Part shown: positions 43,826-54,750 of the stretch, piece by piece
Numbering within the stretch: the stretch's first letter is position 1
Layout of the letters: each line of letters starts with the position of its first letter
Assembly: GCA_002077065.1 (NCBI GenBank)
Contig: NAJO01000008.1
Location: forward strand, 248,001-312,000
Source of the DNA: Cryoendolithus antarcticus
Lineage: Eukaryota; Ascomycota; Dothideomycetes; Cladosporiales; Cladosporiaceae
DNA: 64,000 nt
Reading direction: 5' to 3'
Notes under the pieces: model-generated
The model's database searches: none
Seen by the model: only the letters and a program-made list of their open reading frames with translations
What the model was told of the DNA's origin: nothing
Program-made: the position numbers and the translations under genes

Positions 43826-45163
43826 ATGGCGACTCTCCAGCTCTCCGGCTCACTGCCGGCCCTTCCGTCTTCCTGGTCCGCCGAGAAGGACTTCCTCCCC
43901 CTCGCCACCCTCACTCCACCCACGTCTCGCGCGCTGTCCCCCGTCGGCCCACACTTCCTCGCCCATGCACGTCGCAAGCGCCACCACCGCACCTTCTCCG
44001 AGGACGAGAAGATCCAAGCCGCCTCAGCAGCAAAGTCTTCCTCCCCGGAGCAAGACGACGCCGAGATCTCCGAGGATGAAGACCCAACGATGCTTCAGCG
44101 CGAGGCCAAGGACTGGAAGACGCAGGACCACTACGCTGTACTCGGACTGAGCAAGTACAGATACCGCGCTACGGAGGAGCAGATCAAGAAGGCGCACAGG
44201 AAGAAGGTGCTGCGCCATCACCCCGACAAGAAGGCCGCGAGCGGGAAAGAGGAGGGTGATCAGTTCTTCAAGTGCATTCAGCGCGCTACCGAGATTCTGC
44301 AAGACCCTGTGCGAAGGCGCCAATACGACAGTGTCGACGAGGCAGCCGATGTCGAACCCCCAAGCAAAAGCGATGTGCAGAAGAAAGCCGGCAACTTCTA
44401 CAAACTCTACGCCCCCGTCTTCCGCGCCGAAGGCCGCTTCTCGAAACAGCAACCAGTGCCTGAGCTTGGCAACGACAAGAGCACGAAAGAGCACGTCGAG
44501 CAGTTCTACAATTTCTGGTACGCCTTCGACTCATGGCGCTCCTTCGAGTACCTCGACGAAGATGTGCCCGATGACAGCGCTTCCCGCGATCAAAAGCGCC
44601 ATGTGGAGCGCAAGAACAACAACGCGCGCAAGAAGCATAAGACCGAGGACTCGGCTCGTCTCCGCAAGCTGATCGACGATGCACTGGCTTTGGACGAGCG
44701 ACCGAAGAAGTTTCGTCAAGAGGGCAACAAGGAGAAGAACAAGAAGCGACTTGACAAGGAGGCTGCTGAGAAAGCTGCCAAGGAGGAGGCCGCGAAGAAG
44801 AAGGAGGACGATGAGAAGGCTGCGAAGGAGAAGGAGGCTACTGATAAGGCTAGTCGCGAGGAGGGCAAGAAGGCCAAGGAGGCTGCCAAGAATGCCGCGA
44901 AGAAAAATAAGCGGACTATCAGGAACGCTGTCAAGGACGCTAAGTACTTCGCTGAGGGCGAGGCGACGCCTGCGCAGATTGATGGGGCTTTGAATGATGC
45001 GGATGCGTTGATCCTTAAGCTGGACAACGAGGAGATCGCGGCGTTCACGGCCAAGCTCGGAAGCAAGGACGCTGGGAGTCTGAGGGCGGCGTTTCAGGTC
45101 GAGAGGACGAGGTTGGTGGAGGCTGGGACAGTGAAGGAGGGAGATTTGAAGAGTCTGGCGTGA
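43826..45163 (+). CDS. ZUO1: Zuotin, J-protein of the ribosome-associated complex
   Basis: Single exon, 445 aa. The J domain is at about 100-170 (DHYAVLGLSKYRYRATEEQI; KVLRHHPDKKAASG with the HPD triad; RATEILQDPVRRRQYDSVDE). The zuotin homology domain follows (FYKLYAPVFRAEGRFSKQQP; HVEQFYNFWYAFDSWRSFEY; HVERKNNNARKKHKTEDSAR). A long Lys/Glu/Ala charged helix (residues 295-380) binds ribosomal RNA in yeast, and a C-terminal four-helix bundle ends the protein. It works with Ssz1 and Ssb Hsp70s on nascent chains at the ribosome exit. Divergent from MZM1 with 173 bp between starts. Confidence 0.96.
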   Translation: MATLQLSGSLPALPSSWSAEKDFLPLATLTPPTSRALSPVGPHFLAHARRKRHHRTFSEDEKIQAASAAKSSSPEQDDAEISEDEDPTMLQREAKDWKTQDHYAVLGLSKYRYRATEEQIKKAHRKKVLRHHPDKKAASGKEEGDQFFKCIQRATEILQDPVRRRQYDSVDEAADVEPPSKSDVQKKAGNFYKLYAPVFRAEGRFSKQQPVPELGNDKSTKEHVEQFYNFWYAFDSWRSFEYLDEDVPDDSASRDQKRHVERKNNNARKKHKTEDSARLRKLIDDALALDERPKKFRQEGNKEKNKKRLDKEAAEKAAKEEAAKKKEDDEKAAKEKEATDKASREEGKKAKEAAKNAAKKNKRTIRNAVKDAKYFAEGEATPAQIDGALNDADALILKLDNEEIAAFTAKLGSKDAGSLRAAFQVERTRLVEAGTVKEGDLKSLA

Positions 45164-45381
45164 GTTTCCAAGATCTCAGAGCATTGAGTGCAGCCTTCCG
45201 TGAACGGCGCATGAGTGGAGTTATGGTCCAGCGCGATAAGATAGACTGTGCGATAGAACTAGAGGTACTCTCCGAGCCTCGAAAGATTCTCATGGCCCGC
45301 TGATGCATCTCAGGAAACGTGCCATCACTGCGGCATGTATGCTTCGATGATGAGTATGAGCGGTACAGTGACGGCGATGTG

Positions 45382-47786
45382 CTATCTGATCTCAAAGACT
45401 ATGGGTCGCCTAGTTGCTAAATCTTCGTTCTGCCACATGATGGCTTCGCCGTTCATCATGTTGTGGATGTACGCCTCGCCGATGAGCTCATACCAATACT
45501 TAGTCTCATCTTTACCGCCGGAGGGCTCAGTCTTTGGGAGGGACCTCCCGGTCCCTGGGACTGGAGCCATCCCAGGTTTTCGCTGCGTCGGAGCCCCTGC
45601 TGCTGCCTCCCTCTGTGCTAATTTGCCTCTGCGACGTTCTATCGCATTCTGGAATGCCTTTGCTACTTTCCTTATGCGGATCTTTTGGTCATAAGCTGCA
45701 TCATCTTCAGTGTGCTCGTTGAGATGTCGACGGAGTATGACGGGCACACTACACCCATACAGTATGCAGACCAAGTCTCCCTTGCTGGTTCCAGCTGGAC
45801 CGAGTCCCAAATGAGCCGCCTTAGTTTGGACCAGATGGCGATTCCAGATGACGCGTTGGACTCTTTCCAGGAACCGAGTCACCACTTCACTTCTGTCCTT
45901 TCTGAAGCCGTGATTCATGAGATCGTCCGTGTTGATTGTGTTGTTCTGAGATTCAGATCTCATGACCATCTTGCATGCGCGGTCGAAGAAGGGGGGCGCA
46001 TTACGGCCATGATGGTCGCGATCGGCTACAAGCGTCCGCCAGAAAGTTTCCCATGCCTTATGGTCTGGCGGATCGTCCCACTCGTCTTGTCTTTTCTCCC
46101 ATTTGGAATACTTCAGCCATTCGCCCGGTATTGTACCTAATTGGGAGGCTGCTTCGACGTGTTCCAAGGCATCTAGGATGAACCCTTCGACGAACATGCT
46201 ATAATGAGTCTGCCTCCTGAGCAATCTGAATGATCGCAGGACTACACCACGTGTCCCAGCTGCGGAGTAGCCGCGTACACCATGATGCGGATAGCCGACC
46301 AAGCCATCAGCGGTCTCTCGTGTCCAAGTCTGGTATTCCTGTCCACCAGCAAGAGTACTTGTGTCCTCTCGAACTTTTTGGAATGGCGCCTTGTTGACAC
46401 TGACGATCCAGGACGGCAATCTCGACGAACGTTCCGATTTGCCAGCAGTTGGCGACGTGAACATAGGTTGCGAGGTGGCTTGTCCACCGTCGACATCGAA
46501 GCTATTCATTTGTGATACGGGATGCTCATCTCTCCCCGTGAAATTCATCGCCCATGGACGACAAACGATGTCCAATGCTCTCCCTTTGTCGGCGTTTCGG
46601 ATGACATAGTCGACCAATCCCGCATACACTTTGAGCACTTGAGCCTCGTACGTGACGATGTGTTCTTCGAAATCTCCGGCTTGAAAGATATCTTTATGCC
46701 GCCTGACGACCTTCCAGCCAGCCGCATTGACATTCCCAGGCATGATGTCTCCCGGCTCAGGATCAAAATCCTTTGCAATAGCCATCAACGAGAGAACAGC
46801 GCCCCTCGGCTCACTTACCTCGAAGCTTGACAGTCGGTGGACAAGGTCCTCTAGTGTGGCCTGAGGTTCTCGCGTCGATGGTGACGCGCGAAACAGCGCA
46901 TGTAGGGCGTCGACCAGCTTCACAGCTTCCAAATTGGATATTTCTTCCGAAAAGCGGTCAACATACTCCTCGAACGGGATCTTCTTCGCGGCAGCAGACA
47001 GTCGCCGTCCAGCGGATTCCACTGAGTCGAGAAGTGCGACTGCATCAGCAAAGTCACGCCAGTCAACATATTCGAAGCCACAATGGACCGTTGCTTTGGA
47101 AGCTAATGCAATCTCCTGCACTACCCAGCGTCTCGAGAACCTGCCGTCAGCTGTTAGTTGCGGGCGGCTTCTGACGATCCGTCAAGTGTCGTGAGTAATT
47201 ACCAAGGTCGCTTCGCCAGTCGAATGAAGCCATCCCAGTGCGATAGATGCGCCAAATCCGTGACCAGATCAAATTTTCGAAGTTGAAGAACATGTTCTCT
47301 GATGAAATCAAAAGCAGCTTTACTGGTTTCATCACCTATCCCTAGCCAGACGCAAACATTTGCAGCATTGCTGTACACATCGGGCATTCGCCCGACTTGT
47401 ATTTCTCGCTCTGCGACTGTGTCCTGGTCGATGCAGAGGCGATCGATCCACAAGTCACGAGATCTTTCAAGGTACCGGAGTGACCGCAACGCTTCGACAA
47501 GTGATGGGGATATCGACATGTCAAACAATTTCGTCTCATCTTGCCATGCGTCCATGACCTTGATCTTACCCTGTTCACCGTCCTGCCCCCAGCACCACGA
47601 CATAGCCTCGAAAGGCAACCTGGAGAACGTCTTATCGTGATGTTGACGATCGCTGGAGTCATTGTATGGGTCCATCCTGATGACTTCGGCCGTAATGGTA
47701 TCCTCCGGTCTGCCACTTCGCAATCTCAAAATGCGCAAGTCCTTGTCTGGGAACTCGAGTGGGATGTGCTTGTAGTATTCCGTCAT
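45382..47786 (-). CDS. HET-domain protein
   Basis: Exons 47786-47203 and 47140-45382, across a 62 nt intron (GTAATT..GACGGCAG, branch CTGAC), 780 aa. The HET domain spans about 55-210: LPFEAMSWCWGQ, SPSLVEALRSLRYLERSRDL, WIDRLCIDQDTVAEREIQVG, VYSNAANVCVWLGIG and, across the intron, RPWFSRRWVVQEIALASKAT. A long helical region follows, and the C-terminus has DLVCILYGCSVPVILRRH and YWYELIGEAYIHNMMNGEAI, the usual HET-protein end with the GEAY motif. HET proteins trigger cell death when unlike mycelia fuse. No NACHT or repeat domain is present. Transfer or allele-specific divergence cannot be judged from one sequence. Confidence 0.93.
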
Positions 47787-48671
47787 TATGTTGACTTAGC
47801 AGGTTTGTTGTACCTATGCATCAAGAAAGGAGCCGACTCTCCATGCCTAGATAATAAAGCTTTCATGCCACATGCTGGGTCGACACGGGAAAGGGTCTGG
47901 GATGCGTAGCTAACAGGCAATATGAACCATGGGCGCTGTTCGGAAACGAAGAGGCATGATAGCTGCGCCTTGCCGGCGCATGCAAGCCGGTGGAAACTGC
48001 TCCAGATGCTATTGGCTACGATTGACCGAACAGTCAGAGAAGCTGGAGGTTGTGAATGATTGTCAAAGTCGCATGCTCACACATGTTCAGTATCACGAAC
48101 AACCAATCCTTGTGAAGACTCGTTCGTGGGATGCTATGCAACTTTCGAGATTTCGAGGCCCGCGTCCTGTCCGAAGCTGTTTGATGAAGCTGCAGACGTA
48201 CGATCGCTCATCAAGGCTGCCTGGGCCAGCCGGAGGACAGTCCAACCAGAGGAAGTGCCTCATTCGAGGGTTGCTGGGATCTGCGTGATGGATCAGCTAC
48301 GACTGGCTTGTCACGAGCGTGGCGGGTCGGATCGACAGTCGTGCATTGTCCAATTGAATCTGGACACGGACCGACGCTGCCAGCTGATACTTCTGGTCTG
48401 TATGTATAACATGAGTGAAGTTCTTGGACATCACAGCTGCACGCCATGTGAGATGCCAACAGATGCCGCACGGATCCGGCAGCTCCAATGACGGTACTTG
48501 GGTACGGTAGATCGATGCCCTCATGTCTACGATCCTTAGGTTATACCGTACACTACTTATCGATCCCTGATGGAGCGAATGCTCTGCCCAGAGAGTTCGA
48601 GAACTGCCACGGCCATGGCGCGAGACATGAAAGTTCTTGACGGTGTTACCTAGCACACATTGTCTGTCCGA
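47787..48671. other. Intergenic; expected kinase C-lobe not found
   Basis: Upstream of the HET gene and downstream of the truncated kinase. I looked on the minus strand for DFG, APE or RAPE-type motifs and found none, so the missing kinase half is not here. Confidence 0.5.
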
Positions 48672-49654
48672 TTATGACGTTTTCGCTATGTTCTTGAGTG
48701 TTGCGAGAGGCAGGATGAAGACCGGAGGGAATATAAGATGGTCGAAGACTTGCTTCAGTATAAGATTGGATGGAACGAGGCGAGCTATGACAGGGTGCGT
48801 CACATTAAGGTAGACGTAATCAAATCTCGCGAACGGCTCGGGATTCACTACATTCATCAATATGTTCTTCAACTGGATGTCTACAGAGCACGGATTAGCG
48901 CCTCGCTGCTAAGTAAGTAGCACGTATGACACTAACCTGTATGGACTATATGGGCTTCCTCATGCAGAAAGTGCAAAGCTCTGAGAATTGGACGCAGTAG
49001 TTGGCGTATCATATCAGGGTGCATTCGTTGTTGATCATTTCGACGCATGAAATCTCGCAAATACTCCAGGTCCACTCCCAGTGCCTCGTGGACCAAGCAG
49101 AAGTGCCTAACGCCGGGTTTCAGTATCTCGAACGAGTCCAGCATCCTGCGGACGCACTGAAGGCCGCTGTGCCTCGATTTAAGGCTCGCGATATGCTCGT
49201 AGATCGGTATCTCACGCTGCCACTTCAAATTGTTGATGTAGACTTTGACTATGACATACTCGTCGTCTTTGCGCAGGTCCCGACAGAGCCAGATGGTTGA
49301 TGAGCCACCGTAGCCTAGTTTCCCGACTACCTTGTAGCGATCGTTGAGGACTTCGCCAAGCCTCACAGGGTACCAGTTCTTCGGCTTGTAAGCTTCGGTA
49401 GTCTCCTCTTCGATCAGAATGTCGGAGTCGATAATCTCCGGAATAGAAACTGTTGTTGCATCTTCGGGTGTCATGATGGCTGAGTAAGAACGCGTCCAAT
49501 TTAAGAGAGTCGGAAGGACAGATAACTCGGATCGGCGTGGGAATCTGGGAGTCGAGAAATCAGAACACGACGACCGATGGACCTTTAGCGTGTGCACTGC
49601 ATGCAGTGGCGGAGCGAGTCCTGACGCAGTCCTTCTAGTGACCAGACGAAACAT
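48672..49654 (-). pseudogene. Truncated SRPK-like protein kinase
   Basis: Exons 49654-48937 and 48880-48672, across a 56 nt intron (GTTAGT..CTCTGTAG), 308 aa if complete. Kinase features are the glycine loop in LNDRYKVVGKLGYGGSSTIW, the Lys in YVIVKVY, and, over the splice, the catalytic loop HTDIQLKNILMN. Fungal SRPK-like kinases usually have 400 or more residues with DFG, activation segment and C-lobe; here the sequence after the loop turns into an unrelated 50-residue tail and stops. The kinase would therefore lack metal binding and substrate lobe. It may be a decayed gene or a short pseudokinase. The first 60 residues are Arg/Ser-rich; the true start could be the Met before TPEDATTVSIPEI. 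Confidence 0.65.
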
Positions 49655-49975
49655 TTCCGGTGGCAGACGTGGGTCGGTGTGCGTCTGCGAGTGCGACGTC
49701 TACGCGTCCGACATGCCATTCTCGCGCCCGGCGAGACTTTGCGTGCTGTGCCACGGCCTGAATAGTCAGTACGCCATGAAGAAACAACATGAATAAGTGA
49801 AGTTGTTCACGAAGTGAAGTGCAGTGCATGTCGAACAGGCGGGGCGGCCCGCACTCCTACCCGCAGTGTTCTATGGCTGCCACGGCGACACTGTGGGTCA
49901 CTGGAGCAAAAGAGGATGCTCATATGGACAGCTAGAGGCGGGCAGTAATCAGAATATGTAATTCGCTACGTGCGG
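49655..49975. other. Intergenic
   Basis: Between the upstream side of the truncated kinase and the 3' end of the next minus-strand gene. Nothing distinctive. Confidence 0.45.
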
Positions 49976-51715
49976 TCACCGCTTCCTCCACGTCTTCCCA
50001 CACTCCCGCTTGCTCAACGGCTCGTCCGGGAACGTCCACCCCCGTGCCCTCTTCGCCTCCCTCCTCTCACTCTGATGCACTTTAGGCACCCAGCTGTCAG
50101 CTGCAAGATGATGCTTCCTGCTCAGTGCCGCCGGTCCGCCAACGTCCATCCTCCAGCCGTATTGTCCCGGTAATGGCGTCTCCTTGGCCAGCATGTGCAG
50201 GTACCACAAAGCGAGGTCGACGGTCATCTGCAACTCTCCGTTGATCGACAGGCCATGGGTAGCGATCTGGATGGGAGCACTGAGCTCGAGGAAGCCGAAG
50301 AGGGGCACAGGGTTGTTCGGATTAGGAGGCCCGCCGGCGCGAACGCAGACGATCTCGATCTCAGTCATGATGAACCCGTAGCGACAGCCGTGATCACGCA
50401 TGTAGTGGTGCAGTTGCGACAGAGCGCGAAGGTAGCTGATGCGAGCTAGAGGGGACTCGTTGCGCATGCCTGTATTCCACTGGTCAAAGCAACGGACTAT
50501 GCCCACGACACGACCCCGGCCATCACCATAGATGGTCTTCTCAGCGTCAGACTGGTAGTTTGAGACGAAGTCGGGCTGCTGTCGCGGCGCGTGAGGCGGT
50601 GACTTGAGTGCGCGCATTGCGATGTGCTTCTCGCCTTGTGACACCTTGAGAGCGGCGTTGACTTTGAGTGCGTGGTGTGCAGCGCAGGTCTCGGCTAGGT
50701 GGGCCTGCGTTTCGGGGTTGAGACTAACGCGAGCTGGCGTTGGGAGGTGGCTACTGGACACATCGATATTGAGAAGTTGTGTGAAGCCGGGGATGTCGGA
50801 GACAGTTGTTGCGTTGAAGTCCTCCCATCGATTGACATTCCTCACATCGAACCAGAATGTGGTGCTAGAGCTGCCCCGAGTCTCCACTGTGCGCTGTGTG
50901 AGTGCAGGCGTGGGATTGGGTCGAGTCAGGTAGTCGGACAGAGTGGACGTCTCAATGTCAAGTGGAGACTCGGGCTCAGGCGCAATCTCAATCGCTAGCC
51001 GAGAGCGTACTGCAGGTGGACTCGCCGTGCGCCGCCGCTGTGGATATGTGGGCACCTGGCCACCAGGCATTGAGATGGGAGCAAGGTGGTTCATGGCGCT
51101 TGGAGTTCGCGACATTGGTACAGTGAGACCCATGGGCTGAGGTGTGGGGCTTTGACGATACGTCGGGTAGCCGTAACGGCTTAGCATCGATGCGTCGACA
51201 CTGCCACTTGAGCTGTTGCGCGAATGAGTGGGCACTCGAGAGGCTGAGACTGATCGCACCTGCGACATCGGTGGCCTTGTGGATGGAATCACGTCCCACG
51301 GCACCACCATACTTGGTGCGCATGCTGATGCAGCAGGTGAGACCATGCCATACTGCACAGGTGGGCTGGTCGATCGACGGTCCAGGTCTGGTCGATTCGG
51401 CAGGTGACCGCCGAACTGCATTGGAAAGCCGTTGTTTGGCAGTGAGGTAGTGCGAAGGTGGCCGTGCACTTTCGATATTGCAGAGGATTCCATCAACTGG
51501 TCCTGCGCCCTGACTCGAGGCAAGAGCACTGGGCCAGACTCTCGAGCCTTGTACGGCGACTTCGGAGGCGTGGAAGCCGCGGTCAGTAGCGACTCGGGCG
51601 ACCAGTCTTGGGTATAGTATGTAGCATTAGTGCTGGCGCTGCCACCAGGGCAGAGCAGCTCGAGGTTGTCGCCCTCGATGGCCGAGGGCGGTGGAGTCAG
51701 TCCTCGGTATTCCAT
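49976..51715 (-). CDS. Conserved fungal protein of unknown function
   Basis: Single exon, 579 aa. Residues 1-270 are Ser/Pro/Arg-rich and disordered. A folded domain covers about 275-540: TTFWFDVRNVNRWEDFNATT, AHHALKVNAALKVSQGEKHI, DAEKTIYGDGRGRVVGIVRC followed by FDQWNTGMRNESP, then YMRDHGCRYGFIMTEIEIVC and a predicted strand-rich end to YLHMLAKETPLPGQYGWRMD. The tail is basic (SERREAKRARGWTFPDEPLS) like a nuclear signal. I recall this domain as common in ascomycete hypothetical proteins; the YGFIxTExExVC block has a nuclease- or restriction-like feel, but that is only an impression. Confidence 0.85.
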   Translation of the reverse strand: MEYRGLTPPPSAIEGDNLELLCPGGSASTNATYYTQDWSPESLLTAASTPPKSPYKARESGPVLLPRVRAQDQLMESSAISKVHGHLRTTSLPNNGFPMQFGGHLPNRPDLDRRSTSPPVQYGMVSPAASACAPSMVVPWDVIPSTRPPMSQVRSVSASRVPTHSRNSSSGSVDASMLSRYGYPTYRQSPTPQPMGLTVPMSRTPSAMNHLAPISMPGGQVPTYPQRRRTASPPAVRSRLAIEIAPEPESPLDIETSTLSDYLTRPNPTPALTQRTVETRGSSSTTFWFDVRNVNRWEDFNATTVSDIPGFTQLLNIDVSSSHLPTPARVSLNPETQAHLAETCAAHHALKVNAALKVSQGEKHIAMRALKSPPHAPRQQPDFVSNYQSDAEKTIYGDGRGRVVGIVRCFDQWNTGMRNESPLARISYLRALSQLHHYMRDHGCRYGFIMTEIEIVCVRAGGPPNPNNPVPLFGFLELSAPIQIATHGLSINGELQMTVDLALWYLHMLAKETPLPGQYGWRMDVGGPAALSRKHHLAADSWVPKVHQSERREAKRARGWTFPDEPLSKRECGKTWRKR

Positions 51716-53103
51716 TGTGAATTAGTTGCGTTCGGCTACCAGAGCTGAACGTTGACGGTCCGGCCGTGAGTATGCTTTCGAATTAGTCGATGTATCGAGG
51801 AGACCAGCTCCAGTGAGATAGAAAGTAATAGTAAGCACAAAGCGATCCCACCCCAAAGAGATTCGTGGGTCTCGTAACAGACGCAGCACACAGAGCAGAA
51901 CTGGTGGCGATTCTTGCAGAGGAAGAGGAAGGACGGAAGCACCGACGCGCAGCATACCTATATACGAGGATCTGCCCTCGCGAGCCTTCCCCAGCGAACG
52001 AAGCCATAGCGAGCATAAGCAGCAGAGAAAATAGCGTCACTTTGAGAGATCTGAAACAAACCCTCGAACCGTGCGCGACCTGGTAAACACGAGGACCGCC
52101 AGGCTGGGTCGTGCGTGAATGGCAAGATGAGGTCTATTTCTCGGTCAGCGACCCAGAGCGCGGCCATGAGACGGCTTCAGATGAGTTTCAAGTCATTGCG
52201 CGCACGAGACGCGAGCTATTCTGAGGTGGGCGCGTGTTGACGGACTTTGCTGTTGTCGCCTTCGTGGCTATGGCATTGAGTGAGCGGTGCGTAGATTGCC
52301 CGACCTCAAAGCTGCTCGTACGGGCGCGTAGGCAGATGAAACGCCTATTTGGGGCGCGTACAGGCGGCTCGGTCTTCCTTGTGCGCGGCAGAGAGGTATT
52401 TGGGCAGGTCCAGTCGCGTTGTGCAGAGGTGGAGTCGCGATAGAGTGGGCGGCAAACGTCGGCTGGGCAGATTCTCCGAGCTCCGATTGGCTGGAAACGA
52501 ATAGTAGGCATGAAAGCTGCATTCAGTCTCCACGATCATGCAGGTCGACGATGATCAAACGCGTTTCAGATGCAGTCTATACTGTGACTCACTTCTTCGC
52601 GATGTTGACTGCATGTATAAGAAAACAAGAACGCGCTGCAACGCGTTCGACTGCGCGCGACGTGTTGTCGTCGTACCTTGAACGCGATGTGGTCGCGATC
52701 TTCGGAGTACTCTTGGAATAAGCTTGCGACAATGGCCAAGGAAGAGAGAATGGCAGAGTACTGATTTCACCGGAAATGCTGTGTAAAGTCAGCTGAACAC
52801 TCGCTCGACCTAGGCGCGCGCCTCTTCGTACAAGATGCCTTCTTCGGCGCGAATTGAGGCTGCAAATTTTCGATGTTTCAGACGACCCGGCAGGACTTCG
52901 ACGGGCGGTACAATTCGTGCTTTGCACCCGGCAAGGCTGTGAGGCTATCAAAGACTCACCAAAATGTTGACAAGGTGCCTTAAAGGGCGACAGTTCGCTT
53001 TGCAGTTCACGCCAAGAGAGGGAGTCCGAGGGATCACGGGCCGTCAGATGAGCAAGCCCGGTAAATGTAACTTACATGTACCTTGCACTTCATTGCAATG
53101 GTA
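51716..53103. other. Long intergenic region
   Basis: Upstream of 49976-51715 and downstream of the oxidase gene. Several open frames up to 120 codons overlap on both strands without conserved features. No repeat, tRNA or transposon remnant recognised. Confidence 0.4.
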
Positions 53104-54471
53104 TCACTTCCTCGCCAGTTCCTCATCAAGCAACATTCCCTTTCTTCCACCTCTCCAATCATTAGTCCAGATATGATCACTACTGCACCTCTCCTTCGGC
53201 CACCGCCATTTCTCATGCAATGCCTTACCCAAATCATCCCTCGTCTCCCGTACTACGACATCCGCAATCCGTTCGCCAACGACAGGCAAGAACTTATAGG
53301 CATGCCCAGACCCTCCTGTTGCAACCACGAGATTCTTCCACTTCGGGTGGTAGTCGACAAGCCAGTCACCTTTGGGTGTGTCAGAATACCAGCAAATTCG
53401 CGTATACGACCATGGTCGCTCGGCCATATGTGGTATGCATTGTGCTAAGAAGTCACGACAAGCGTCTGAGCCTTCCTTCGGGATGCTAAGATGTGGATCG
53501 TCCATTTTGGTCCAGGGTAGGGATACCTCGATCTCCGCGCCTGACTCTGGATGTTCAGGGTGAGGGATACTCCTGAAGTTCGCATAGCCATAGCCGTGTC
53601 TAGCGACCTTCAGAACTTGATCACGGGGTGGGATGATGAACATGCCATTGCTGCCATTGAGCATTGTGGGATTGTTCTCGAGTTGAGCTTGTTCTTCTGC
53701 AGTGATGTCCAGGTAGGCGAGGACTTGACCAGAAGCGCTGGCTACGCCGCGGAGGTCAATGTACTTGGGAGTCCAGGCACCCGCGGCGAGTATGACTAGG
53801 TCTGCTTCAATCTTCGAGCCGTCTTTGAGCTTGGCGCCCTTGACAGTGCTGCTGCTGTGATCGAAGAGCAGACTTTCGACTTCTGCGTTCTTGAACTCCA
53901 CTCGTCCAGTTGCCCTCGCCAGCTTCTCAAGGTACTTCATCGCCGCCTCTGCATCAGCCCAGCCCGAAGTCCAGTTGCAGTACCCAGCATCCCCCGCAGC
54001 TCCATCGAACCCATCTGCAATCCTGATCATTGCCTCTCGATTCTCAAGCAAACTCACATCTGCACCGTCTTTTCGCTTTCCGATGCTCAGCCCGAGCCTC
54101 TTGAGATTCGCCATCATTTCCCTCTGCATCTCCTCCCTCTTCCCACCAGCCTCGGCATCCTCAGCGCTGTTGACAGCTATCACGAGTCCATTCTCGTGGT
54201 ATCTTCCCTCGGCACCCCATTCTTGCCGCCACAGCTTCTGTGCTTCTATGCAGAGTGCGCTGTAGTAGTAATCTGAGTAGTCTGCGCGGACGATGCGGGA
54301 GGCGTCTATCGACGCTGCGTCTGGGGCGGGGAAGGTGGAGCGATCGAGGACTGTGATCGTAGTGTGCGCATAGCTTGGTCTTTGGGCTAGAGCATAGGCA
54401 GTGGAGAGACCAAAGACACCTGAGCCGATGATGAGAATTGAAGAGGGAACGGGATCTTCGATGGAGCCCAT
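53104..54471 (-). CDS. FAD-dependent amine/amino-acid oxidase (fructosyl amine or sarcosine oxidase type)
   Basis: Single exon, 455 aa. The Rossmann FAD motif SILIIGSGVFGLSTAYALAQ is at the N-terminus, then ASRIVRADYSDYYYSALC, typical of fructosyl amine oxidases. LVILAAGAWTPKYIDLRG is the second dinucleotide-binding strand. Cys360 in RICWYSDTPKGDWLVDYHP lies where the flavin is covalently held in sarcosine and fructosyl amine oxidases. VVATGGSGHAYKFLPVVGE closes the FAD site. The enzyme would oxidise a secondary amine such as fructosyl amino acid, sarcosine, pipecolate or saccharopine, making hydrogen peroxide; the substrate cannot be set. The C-terminal ARK is not a good peroxisome signal. 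Confidence 0.9.
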   Translation of the reverse strand: MGSIEDPVPSSILIIGSGVFGLSTAYALAQRPSYAHTTITVLDRSTFPAPDAASIDASRIVRADYSDYYYSALCIEAQKLWRQEWGAEGRYHENGLVIAVNSAEDAEAGGKREEMQREMMANLKRLGLSIGKRKDGADVSLLENREAMIRIADGFDGAAGDAGYCNWTSGWADAEAAMKYLEKLARATGRVEFKNAEVESLLFDHSSSTVKGAKLKDGSKIEADLVILAAGAWTPKYIDLRGVASASGQVLAYLDITAEEQAQLENNPTMLNGSNGMFIIPPRDQVLKVARHGYGYANFRSIPHPEHPESGAEIEVSLPWTKMDDPHLSIPKEGSDACRDFLAQCIPHMAERPWSYTRICWYSDTPKGDWLVDYHPKWKNLVVATGGSGHAYKFLPVVGERIADVVVRETRDDLGKALHEKWRWPKERCSSDHIWTNDWRGGRKGMLLDEELARK

Positions 54472-54750
54472 GACGGAAGCTAATACAATAGAGGAATTGA
54501 CAGAAAGATCAAAGACAAGTCTGAAGAGAGAGCATGACGGTCAGACAGGAAATGCGATGTCAGCTACCTACTGGCCCTGTACCTCAATCAATGGTCGTAC
54601 GCCTCAATGCGAAATGCCGCTGATAGGCGTGGAGGGGTGGCATTGAGTTGGTGAAGTGGAGGCTCGGGAGTGAGAGCTTTGGCAGCCGAGATCACAATGG
54701 AGTTGCAGGATCGATTCAGCTCGCATGATTTTTTCCATAAACAACAGCAT

